Assembly (NCBI GenBank): GCA_016720115.1 | Contig: JADJXT010000001.1 | Span: 682,001-746,000, forward strand | Direction of reading: 5' to 3' | From: Sphingomonadales bacterium | GTDB taxonomy: Bacteria; Pseudomonadota; Alphaproteobacteria; Sphingomonadales; Sphingomonadaceae | DNA: 64,000 nucleotides | Shown: piece after piece, positions 50,515-57,784 of the stretch | How the letters are laid out: every line of letters starts with the position of its first letter | How positions within the stretch are numbered: position 1 is the first letter of the stretch | Position numbers and translations under genes: made by a program | Notes under the pieces: model-generated | Databases searched by the model: none | The model's input: only the letters and a program-made list of their open reading frames with translations | What the model was told of the DNA's origin: nothing

Positions 50515-52046
50515 GGGGCCTTCCACAACGTGCGGCTGGGATGGACGTTGCCCGGATTGTCGATCCAGCCACGGACAACCGGACGCACGAGCGAGCGAGA
50601 GGCATAAGAATAGAGCGGCAGGATCGGCATATCTGACATCAATATCCTTTCCGCATCCCGCATCAACCCTGCACGGCGCAGTGTATCGGGCTCGGCCATC
50701 GCTCGCTTGAAGGCTGCATCATAAACCGGGTTTGCATAGCCTGAATAATTTTGGGCACCGGCATCGCTCAAATGCACGGCGAGGAAGTTTTCGGGCGCCG
50801 GCAGGTCGGCAATCCAGCCCGAGCGCGCAAACTGGAAATCGGCGCGTTTGAGGCTGTCGAAATGCAGGCTGGCTTCGCTGTTGAGCAGCTTTGCTTGTAC
50901 GCCCAGTTTGCGCCACATCGTCGCCATGGCCACGGCGGCGCGGCGATGTTCGGTCGAACTGTTGAAGCGGATTTCGAAGCGCAGCGGTCTGGATGGGCCA
51001 TAGCCTGCTTCCGCGAGCAGCTTTCGTGCCTGTTCCATCCGCTTTTCCCGGGAAAGCGATGCCCAATCAGGGGTATAGCTTGTGCCGCCATTGAGCCCGG
51101 GCGGCAACAATCCCCAGGCAGGTAGATTGCCTGCATCCACCATTTCGGTGGCGATCCATTCGCGATCGACGGCGATCGACAAGGCGCGCCGGACGCGGAC
51201 ATCGTCAAAGGGCGGTTGGCGTGTATTGAACGCGAAATAATAAGTGCCCAGGAAAGGGGCATTGCGCACAATGTCAGGATGCTTGTCCTTGAGCCAATGA
51301 TGGCGTGAGGGTGTGTATTCACTGCCAATGTCGGCACCGCCCGCCATTATCAAACGCATGGCCGAGTTGAGATTGTCCATCGGTTTCCAGACAATCCGCA
51401 CGCTTTTCGGTTTGCCGCCATGCCAGCGCGGATTGGCCTCGAGAATGAGATGCTGGCTGAGCCTCCATTCGGCCAGTCGATAGGCTCCGCTGGTGACCAG
51501 GGGGCGGTCGCCCGTCCATTTGTCGCCCGCTGCTTGTATTCTGTGAAAGGGGAGCGCGGCCATTGCGGGATGTGCCAGCAGGGCAGGGAGTTGGGGAAAA
51601 GGGTTTTCGAGTATTATTACGACCGTTCGGGCATCGCGCGCGGCAATGGATCTGACCACTCCGAACAGCGCACTGTGGGGCGAACCGCTCTGCTCGTCCT
51701 TGATGCGCGCAAAGGCCTTGCCAAACACTTCGGCACGAATGGGGACTGCATCGGAAAAAGCGAGGTCGGGTCGCAGGGTGAAGGTCCATTGCAGCCCGTC
51801 TTCGCTTGTCCGCCAGCTCTCCGCCAACCCAGCCTCTGCCTCTCCTTTGGCGTTGAATCGTGCCAGACCCTCAAACAGGTCGGCTGCGACGCGCGTGGAT
51901 GCGAGGTCAGAAACAAGCTGTGGATCAAGACCGCGAGAATCGGCCTCCATCAACCGGATAATCGTATCCTGTGTGGTTCCTTCTACCCTGTCTTTTGCCC
52001 CGCAAGCGCAAAGCAGGAGAGCAAGAAACGGAACGAGCCAGCGCAT
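50511..52046 (-). CDS. Extracellular peptide-binding lipoprotein (SBP_bac_5 family), copy 1
   Basis: This 511-residue lipoprotein (MRWLVPFLALLLCACGAK) contains a well-conserved family 5 binding domain (DSRGLDPQLVSDLASTRVAADLFEGLARF, then GLAESWRTSEDGLQWTFTLRPDLAFSDA). The mid-region TYYFAFNTRQPPFDDVRVRRALSIAVDREWI is typical. It is first of the tandem pair and is followed by copy 2 with an ATGA overlap. The tRNA-Leu gene lies upstream, so the operon is just these two. Confidence 0.86.
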   Translation of the reverse strand: MRWLVPFLALLLCACGAKDRVEGTTQDTIIRLMEADSRGLDPQLVSDLASTRVAADLFEGLARFNAKGEAEAGLAESWRTSEDGLQWTFTLRPDLAFSDAVPIRAEVFGKAFARIKDEQSGSPHSALFGVVRSIAARDARTVVIILENPFPQLPALLAHPAMAALPFHRIQAAGDKWTGDRPLVTSGAYRLAEWRLSQHLILEANPRWHGGKPKSVRIVWKPMDNLNSAMRLIMAGGADIGSEYTPSRHHWLKDKHPDIVRNAPFLGTYYFAFNTRQPPFDDVRVRRALSIAVDREWIATEMVDAGNLPAWGLLPPGLNGGTSYTPDWASLSREKRMEQARKLLAEAGYGPSRPLRFEIRFNSSTEHRRAAVAMATMWRKLGVQAKLLNSEASLHFDSLKRADFQFARSGWIADLPAPENFLAVHLSDAGAQNYSGYANPVYDAAFKRAMAEPDTLRRAGLMRDAERILMSDMPILPLYSYASRSLVRPVVRGWIDNPGNVHPSRTLWKAP

Positions 52047-52106
52047 CGGGCGAGTCTAGTGGCTGCAAGTTTCAAGGGCAACCGGTCAATCGCTTTTGCA
52101 AGGTGC

Positions 52107-52192
52107 TGGTGCGGACGGCGGGACTTGAACCCGCACGCCCAAGGGGCGACAGATTTTAAGTCTGTTGCGTCTACCGGTTTCGCCACGTCCGC
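52107..52192 (-). tRNA. tRNA-Leu (anticodon TAA), CCA encoded
   Basis: The minus strand begins GCGGACGTGGCGAAACCGG, has anticodon loop CTTAAAA and a long variable arm, T-loop GGTTCAAGTCC, and ends CGTCCGCACCA. It is 86 bases with encoded CCA. Confidence 0.95.
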
Positions 52193-52259
52193 ACAGCCCG
52201 CGCCACATGGCACAGCGCAAGGCCTGATACCAGCGCTGTATTGCCAAAGTCGGTGATTG

Positions 52260-52538
52260 TTACCTGTTCAGCCGCTCGCGAATTTCCTTGCCCGGCTTGA
52301 AATAGGGCACCCGTTTTGCGGGAACGTCTACAGCATCGCCGGTACGCGGATTGCGGCCTCTGCGCGGATTGCGCGAACGCGTCGAGAATGCGCCAAAGCC
52401 GCGAATTTCCACACGCCCGCCTTCGGCCAGTCGCTGGATTATCTGGTTGAAGAACAGGTCTACAATCCGTTCAACCTCTTCGCCGGTCATCCCGGGATTT
52501 TCTGCTTCGAGTTTTTTGACCAGTTCAGATCGGATCAT
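52260..52538 (-). CDS. ihfB: Integration host factor subunit beta
   Basis: This DNA-bending protein has 92 residues with the HU/IHF fold (MIRSELVKKLEAENPGMTGEEVE; RVEIRGFGAFSTRSRNPRRGRNPRTG; VPYFKPGKEIRERLN). The basic arm with RNPRRGRNPRTG is typical of IHF-beta. The ATG at 52538 is chosen; upstream in-frame residues are untypical. It follows rpsA after a terminator, as in most proteobacteria. Confidence 0.93.
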   Translation of the reverse strand: MIRSELVKKLEAENPGMTGEEVERIVDLFFNQIIQRLAEGGRVEIRGFGAFSTRSRNPRRGRNPRTGDAVDVPAKRVPYFKPGKEIRERLNR

Positions 52539-52660
52539 GGCGCATGCCTCCAAACACCCGGTCCGCAGACTCGGTTTGCACCTCAACTGGTAGAATGTTG
52601 ACAGAAAAACGCCACGCTTACAACGGCATTATGATGATTTGTAAAATCGATCTGGCATAA

Positions 52661-52695
52661 AAAAGGGGCCGTTCCATATCGGAACAGCCCCTTTT
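52661..52695 (-). terminator. Rho-independent terminator after rpsA
   Basis: The arms AAAAGGGGC and GCCCCTTTT, with inner GTTCC/GGAAC, form a long stem around position 52678. A/T tracts on both sides let it work in either direction. It lies between the rpsA stop and the ihfB start. Confidence 0.85.
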
Positions 52696-52714
52696 CTAGA
52701 ACTTTGGTTAGGCC

Positions 52715-54421
52715 TTACTTCTTGGCGCTCTTCAGGGCTTCGCCAAGAATGTCGCCGAGCGATGCGCCCGAATCCGACGAACCATATTGCTCGACGGCCT
52801 GCTTCTCTTCCGCAAGCTGCAGAGCCTTGATCGAGAAGTTCGGCTTCTTCGAACGGTCGAAACCGGTAACCATTGCGTCGAACTTCTGGCCCACCTGGAA
52901 GCGGTCAGGGCGCTGTTCGTCACGGTCACGGCCAAGGTCGGCACGCTTGATGAAGCCGGTCGCACCTTCTTCGCCAGCCTGCACTTCGAGGCCGCCATCG
53001 CGGACTTCGAGGACAGTGACGGTAACCGTGCCACCCTTTTTCAGGCCGCTCGACGAGACTGCGCCACCGGCGGTCGGTGCGCCCTTTTCAAGCTGCTTGA
53101 TGCCAAGGCTGATGCGTTCCTTTTCCGGATCGACGTCAAGGACAATGGCCTTGACGGTTTCGCCCTTGCGGTGGAGGTGCAGCGCGTCTTCGCCCGAAAT
53201 GCCCCAGGCGATATCCGACATGTGAACCATGCCATCGACATCGCCATCGAGGCCGATGAACAGACCGAATTCGGTCGCATTCTTGACTTCGCCTTCGACG
53301 GTCGAGCCAACCGGGTGCTTCGAAGCAAATGCTTCCCAGGGATTGTCCTGTGCCTGCTTCAGGCCAAGGCTGATACGACGCTTGTCCAGATCGACGTCGA
53401 GAACGACGACATCGACTTCCTGGCTGGTCGAAACGATCTTGCCGGGGTGGACGTTTTTCTTGGTCCACGACATTTCCGAAACATGGACCAGGCCTTCGAT
53501 GCCGGGTTCGAGTTCGATGAAGGCACCATATTCGGTGATGTTGGTGACCGCGCCCGACAGGCGTGCGCCCACCGGATATTTCGCGATCGCGCCTTCCCAC
53601 GGATCCGATTCCAGCTGCTTCATGCCAAGGCTGATGCGCTGGGTGTCGCGGTTGATGCGAACGATCTGCACCTTCACGGTGTCGCCGATGTTGATCATTT
53701 CCGACGGGTGGTTGATGCGCTTGTAGCTGATGTCGGTGACGTGCAGCAGGCCATCGATACCGCCCAGATCAACGAACGCACCATAATCGGTGATGTTCTT
53801 GACGACGCCTTCGATGATCTGGCCTTCGGTCAGGTTCTGGATCAGGCCCGAGCGCTGTTCGGCGCGGGTTTCTTCGAGGATGGCGCGGCGGGAAACGACG
53901 ATATTGCCGCGGCGGCGATCCATCTTCAGGATCTGGAACGGCTGCGCGATATCCATCAGCGGGCCAACGTCGCGCACGGGGCGAACATCAACCTGCGAAC
54001 CGGGAAGGAACGCCACTGCGCCGCCAAGGTCGACAGTGAAGCCACCCTTGACGCGGCCAAAGATGACACCGTCGACGCGGTTGCCAGCGGCAAATTCGCC
54101 TTCCAGCTTGTCCCATGCGGCTTCGCGGCGCGCACGGTCGCGCGACAGCACGGCTTCGCCGTTCATGTTTTCGACGCGGTCGACATAGACTTCGACTTCG
54201 TCACCGATATTCAGGTCGGCCTTCTGGCCGGGCATCGAAAATTCGCGCAGCGCCACGCGGCCTTCGCTCTTGAGGCCGACGTCGATCATCGCGAAGTCGT
54301 TTTCGATTGCGGTTACGGTGCCCTTGACGACGCGGCCTTCAAAGCCGCCTTCGGCGCCACCGAGTGATTCGTTGAGCAACGCTTCAAAATCGTTGCGGGT
54401 AGGGTTAGGCGAAGTTGCCAT
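52715..54421 (-). CDS. rpsA: 30S ribosomal protein S1
   Basis: S1 captures mRNA on the 30S subunit. It has 568 residues and six S1 RNA-binding domains. The N-terminal two are less conserved (GRVKGGFTVDLGGAVAFLPGSQVD), and the next four repeat the patterns DYGAFVDLGGIDGLLHVTD, EYGAFIELEPGIEGLVHVSEM, EFGLFIGLDGDVDGMVHMSDI and a final domain ending GATGFIKRADL. Length is typical of alphaproteobacteria. ATG at 54421. Confidence 0.97.
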   Translation of the reverse strand: MATSPNPTRNDFEALLNESLGGAEGGFEGRVVKGTVTAIENDFAMIDVGLKSEGRVALREFSMPGQKADLNIGDEVEVYVDRVENMNGEAVLSRDRARREAAWDKLEGEFAAGNRVDGVIFGRVKGGFTVDLGGAVAFLPGSQVDVRPVRDVGPLMDIAQPFQILKMDRRRGNIVVSRRAILEETRAEQRSGLIQNLTEGQIIEGVVKNITDYGAFVDLGGIDGLLHVTDISYKRINHPSEMINIGDTVKVQIVRINRDTQRISLGMKQLESDPWEGAIAKYPVGARLSGAVTNITEYGAFIELEPGIEGLVHVSEMSWTKKNVHPGKIVSTSQEVDVVVLDVDLDKRRISLGLKQAQDNPWEAFASKHPVGSTVEGEVKNATEFGLFIGLDGDVDGMVHMSDIAWGISGEDALHLHRKGETVKAIVLDVDPEKERISLGIKQLEKGAPTAGGAVSSSGLKKGGTVTVTVLEVRDGGLEVQAGEEGATGFIKRADLGRDRDEQRPDRFQVGQKFDAMVTGFDRSKKPNFSIKALQLAEEKQAVEQYGSSDSGASLGDILGEALKSAKK

Positions 54422-54547
54422 GGTTAGAGTTCCTTACTTACGCTTTATCCGGCCAATCGGTTGGTTCCGATGGTCTTTGACCAGACTGCCCTATTGGCCC
54501 CATGCCAATAAAGCGTTCGTTTTAAGAGGCTTGGCCAATCACACTAT

Positions 54548-54637
54548 CGTCATGCTGAACTTGTTTCAGCATCCACCGTGCCACACAGACCAAAGGGTGC
54601 AGAGGCGAAATGGACCCTGAAACAAGTTCAGGGTGAC
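54548..54637 (-). repeat. Two-hairpin dispersed repeat (type B), copy 2, inverted
   Basis: Read on the minus strand it matches the element at 38391 to 38482 nearly base for base: CACCCTGAACTTG, then GGTCCATTTC, GGTGGATGCTGAAACAAG and the TGACG end. Each half is a hairpin. It lies in the 245-bp rpsA to cmk gap, which otherwise shows nothing. Confidence 0.85.
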
Positions 54638-54666
54638 GGGGCTGTGCGAAAGCAGCGCCCCGCCGC

Positions 54667-55293
54667 TCAACCCTTCTGAAGCGTCTGCTCCACCAGGGTA
54701 ATTGCGGCTTGAACGGCCGCGCCTATAGTCAAATTGCCGGTATCAAGCAAGTGCGCGTCTTCCGCGGGTTTCAGCGGCGCGTCGGCGCGCGATAAATCGC
54801 GTTCGTCGCGGGCATGGATATCGGCGAGGATCCCCTCGAAAGTCACATCGACTCCGCGTACGACCATCTCGTCATAACGCCGCCGAGCGCGGACCTGTGC
54901 CGGTGCAGTGACGAACAGCTTCACATCGGCATCGGGCGCGATCACCGTGCCGATATCGCGCCCGTCGAGCAAGGCCCCGCCCGGCTGGTGGGCGAAATCG
55001 ACCTGCCGTTTTTTGAGCGCAGCGCGCACTTCGGGATGCACCGAAACCCGGCTGGCGAGGCCACCCACTGCCTCGCTGCGTAAAGTATCGTCGGCAAGCA
55101 GCGTATCGGGAAAGTCGCAGCCTTTCAGCGCATCGCCCGCATTGTCCGGGTCGCCCCCCTCCTGCAGCACCTGATAACCGACCGCGCGATAGAGCAGGCC
55201 GGTGTCGAGGAAGGGCAAGCCGAAATGCTTGGCGAGCGCCTTTGCAATTGTGCCTTTGCCCGATGCTGTGGGGCCATCAACCGCGATGATCAT
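54667..55293 (-). CDS. cmk: Cytidylate kinase
   Basis: This enzyme phosphorylates CMP/dCMP. It has 208 residues with the P-loop DGPTASGKGTIAKAL at the N-terminus, DTGLLYRAVGY and the segment GRDIGTVIAPDADVKLFVTAPAQVRARRRYDE. Start ATG at 55293 overlaps the stop of the membrane gene (ATGA). The order aroA, small gene, cmk, rpsA is typical. Confidence 0.95.
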   Translation of the reverse strand: MIIAVDGPTASGKGTIAKALAKHFGLPFLDTGLLYRAVGYQVLQEGGDPDNAGDALKGCDFPDTLLADDTLRSEAVGGLASRVSVHPEVRAALKKRQVDFAHQPGGALLDGRDIGTVIAPDADVKLFVTAPAQVRARRRYDEMVVRGVDVTFEGILADIHARDERDLSRADAPLKPAEDAHLLDTGNLTIGAAVQAAITLVEQTLQKG

Positions 55294-55559
55294 TCCGCCG
55301 GTTCGCTTTTCTTTCGCAGGGCACCAACGATGCCCACGAACGCAATGATGGCCCAGGCCGCCTCCAGGATGAACGCCGCCAGGTTGAAATGCACCGACAG
55401 CGAAATCAGAAGGAAGATTGCACCTGCCAGATTGGCGATGTTGAACCAAAGCTTGTTCAGTTCTTTAGCAACATTGGCATAGGCGAAGGCGCCGATGAAC
55501 AAGATGCTGCCGATAATGCCGATAATGTCGGCGGCCAAAGGCGAAAGCGTTCCGCTCAT
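55290..55559 (-). CDS. CBU_0592-type small membrane protein
   Basis: This 89-residue protein has three hydrophobic segments (DIIGIIGSILFIGAFAYANV, LWFNIANLAGAIFLLISLSV, FILEAAWAIIAFVGIVGAL) with the conserved FNIANLAGAIFLLISL pattern of the CBU_0592 family. Function unknown. It is placed between aroA and cmk with ATGA overlaps on both sides, so it is strictly co-translated. Confidence 0.82.
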   Translation of the reverse strand: MSGTLSPLAADIIGIIGSILFIGAFAYANVAKELNKLWFNIANLAGAIFLLISLSVHFNLAAFILEAAWAIIAFVGIVGALRKKSEPAE

Positions 55560-56884
55560 TGCGCCAATTCCGCCAGCATCGCCTCAAAGGTCGGGAAACT
55601 TGTCGCGATCGGTGAAACATCATCCACAGTCACGCCATTATAGCAATTCTGCCCGGCGACCGCGAAGCTCATCGCGATGCGGTGGTCGAGTGCGCTGGCG
55701 ATGGTCGCCCCGCCCTCAAGCGGTTCGCCGCCGCTGCCATCGATGACAAGGCCGTCTGCGCGCTCCTCGACAGCCGCACCAATGGCTTTCAGGCCTGCCG
55801 CCATCAATGCCAGCCGGTCGCTTTCCTTGACGCGCAGTTCGTCGAGGCCGCTGGTGGTCGTGCGTCCTTGCGCCATGCTCGCGGCGACGAAGAAGACAGG
55901 GAATTCATCGATCATGCTCGGCGCGACATCGGGCGGGACTTCGATACCCTTCAATGCCGAATGGCGTGCGGTGATATCCGCAACCGGTTCGCCACCCACA
56001 ATGCGTTCGTTCGCATAAGTGAGGTCCGCGCCCATCGCCTCGAGCATTTTGTAGATGCCGGTGCGGGTCGGGTTCATGCCGACATGGGTGACGGTGACCT
56101 CGCTGCCCGGCGTGATCAGCGCGGCGACGATCGGGAAGGCTGCGCTTGACGGATCGCCGGGGACTTCGATGGTCTGCGGTTTCAATTCGGCCTCACCGAC
56201 AAGGCGGATGTGGCGGGTGCCTTGCGCATCGGTTTCGATCGACAGTTTGGTGCCAAAGCCTGCCAGCATCCGCTCGCTATGATCGCGGGTCGGCACGGGT
56301 TCGATGACCTCGGTGATGCCGGGGGTGTTGAGTCCTGCCAGCAGCACCGCCGATTTCACCTGCGCGCTGGCAACCGGCAGGCGATAGCTGACCGGCACGG
56401 CAGGGCAAATCCCCCGCACCATCAACGGAAGGCGGCCCCCCGGGCTGGCGTTGAATTCGGCCCCGGTCAGCGACAGCGGTTCGATGACGCGGCCCATCGG
56501 GCGCTTTGACAGGCTGGCGTCGCCGATGAATGTCGCGCTAATGGCATGGCTGGCAACCAGCCCCATCAACAGGCGGGTCGACGTGCCGCTATTGCCCATG
56601 TCGAGTGCATTTTGCGGTTGCAGCAATCCACCGACGCCGACGCCGTGGATGCGCCATTCGCCCTCGCCGGTGCGCTCGATCGTCGCCCCCATCGCGCGCA
56701 TCGCGGCCGCGGTGGCGAGTACATCCTCACCTTCCAGCAATCCCGATACGCGGCTCTCTCCGACTGCAAGGGCCGACAGCATCAGCGACCGGTGGCTGAT
56801 TGACTTGTCGCCCGGCACTTTGACCGAGCCGCGAAGTGGCCCGTGAGAGGCAAAAGAAGCGGGGCGTGGAGAGGCGCTGTGCAT
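55556..56884 (-). CDS. aroA: 5-Enolpyruvylshikimate-3-phosphate synthase
   Basis: AroA joins PEP and shikimate-3-phosphate in aromatic amino acid synthesis. It has 442 residues with GPLRGSVKVPGDKSISHRSLML, the LDMGNSGTSTRLLMGLVA motif, DASLSKRPMGRV and RDHSERMLAGFG. The GNSGTSTR and SKRPMGRV patterns suggest a class II (glyphosate-tolerant-like) type; tolerance itself is not shown. ATG at 56884. Confidence 0.94.
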   Translation of the reverse strand: MHSASPRPASFASHGPLRGSVKVPGDKSISHRSLMLSALAVGESRVSGLLEGEDVLATAAAMRAMGATIERTGEGEWRIHGVGVGGLLQPQNALDMGNSGTSTRLLMGLVASHAISATFIGDASLSKRPMGRVIEPLSLTGAEFNASPGGRLPLMVRGICPAVPVSYRLPVASAQVKSAVLLAGLNTPGITEVIEPVPTRDHSERMLAGFGTKLSIETDAQGTRHIRLVGEAELKPQTIEVPGDPSSAAFPIVAALITPGSEVTVTHVGMNPTRTGIYKMLEAMGADLTYANERIVGGEPVADITARHSALKGIEVPPDVAPSMIDEFPVFFVAASMAQGRTTTSGLDELRVKESDRLALMAAGLKAIGAAVEERADGLVIDGSGGEPLEGGATIASALDHRIAMSFAVAGQNCYNGVTVDDVSPIATSFPTFEAMLAELAQ

Positions 56885-57038
56885 GGCGAGGTGCTTTGCT
56901 GTGCCATCTGCCGCAAGTCAACGCTTACACTAATTTTTGACAGGCGCGTTTCGCTGTGGCAAGGGCGGCGCCTGTTTTGCAGCGAGTCTCCTTCGCGAGA
57001 CCGCATTTCACGCAATTTGAAAGGATTACAGGCCCACC

Positions 57039-57356
57039 ATGGTGAAGGCTGAATGGGGAACCAAGCGCACCTGCCCGAAATGCGGCACGCGATTCTACGA
57101 TCTGACCAAGGAAGACCCGGTCGAGTGCATCGATTGCGGCAACCAGTGGTATCCGGAACCGGTACTCAAATCGAAGCAGCCGCTGCCCTTTGAGGAAGTC
57201 GAGAAAAAGCAGGACGATGCCGATCTGGGCGATGACGATCTGGACATCGATGTCGATGCCGTCGATGGTGATGTCTCGCCCGACAATGACGTCGATCTTG
57301 GCGGTGATGACGATCTTGGCGTCGCCGGAACCGACGACGACGGCGACGAGCAGTAA
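57039..57356 (+). CDS. TIGR02300 family (FYDLN-acid) zinc-ribbon protein
   Basis: This 105-residue protein has a zinc-ribbon-like start (WGTKRTCPKCGTRFYDLTKEDPVECIDCGNQWYPE) with the C-x-x-C pairs, then a long Asp-rich tail (DDDLDIDVDAVDGDVSPDND). The FYDL motif defines the family, which is widespread in alphaproteobacteria and of unknown function. It diverges from aroA across 154 bp. Confidence 0.92.
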   Translation: MVKAEWGTKRTCPKCGTRFYDLTKEDPVECIDCGNQWYPEPVLKSKQPLPFEEVEKKQDDADLGDDDLDIDVDAVDGDVSPDNDVDLGGDDDLGVAGTDDDGDEQ

Positions 57357-57468
57357 TATTGGATACAGGCGGGGAATTGGCAGGTCCATTTTCCCGCTTG
57401 CAAATGCAGGGGCAGTGCGGGTAAAGGCGCGCCTCTGAAATACATAGCCGCTTTGTTGTGCGGCATTC

Positions 57469-57544
57469 GGGGCCTTAGCTCAGCTGGTAGAGCGCTACAC
57501 TGGCAGTGTAGAGGTCAGGGGTTCGACTCCCCTAGGCTCCACCA
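57469..57544 (+). tRNA. tRNA-Ala (anticodon GGC), CCA encoded
   Basis: It begins GGGGCCTTAGCTCAGCTGG, has anticodon loop CTGGCAG, T-loop GGTTCGACTCC and ends AGGCTCCACCA. The acceptor stem pairs with one G-U. It is 76 bases. Confidence 0.95.
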
Positions 57545-57631
57545 TTCCCCCCATCCCTATCGGGCAACTTGCAGGTTTGCGCATCGCTTGCCGCACTGGC
57601 TTGCTGCCTGGCTCCGTCGCAGGCCTTGTTT

Positions 57632-57784
57632 TCACTTGGCCGCTTGCTGGCCCTCATTCTGCAAGTCCCGATCAATCTGCTCAGCGTCCTGTTTGACCTC
57701 GCTTTCAACATCCGAATAGCGCTGCTCAAAGCTTTTCTGGCAACCGGCCAGCAAAAGCAGCATCAACATCGCAACAAGCCGCAT
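57632..57784 (-). CDS. 50-residue lipoprotein coupled to tamB
   Basis: This short gene begins MRLVAMLMLLLLAGCQKSFE, a clear lipobox (LAGC) signal, followed by a charged helical tail (YSDVESEVKQDAEQIDRDL and NEGQQAAK). The start shares one base with the tamB stop (TGATG), the usual mark of translational coupling. It is too short for ordinary gene calling. I recognise no family; by position it could be an outer-membrane accessory to the TAM system. Confidence 0.7.
   Translation of the reverse strand: MRLVAMLMLLLLAGCQKSFEQRYSDVESEVKQDAEQIDRDLQNEGQQAAK

Noticed and set aside
52787..54367. Long plus-strand open frame opposite rpsA (526 codons)
   Set aside because: It is the shadow of the repeated S1 domains; its own translation is a low-complexity Asp/Arg/Val-rich mirror with no family pattern.
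34486..54637. CRISPR array or phage remnants suggested by repeats
   Set aside because: Repeats are palindromic, unevenly spaced and of several unrelated types; no regular repeat-spacer units or cas or phage genes were seen.
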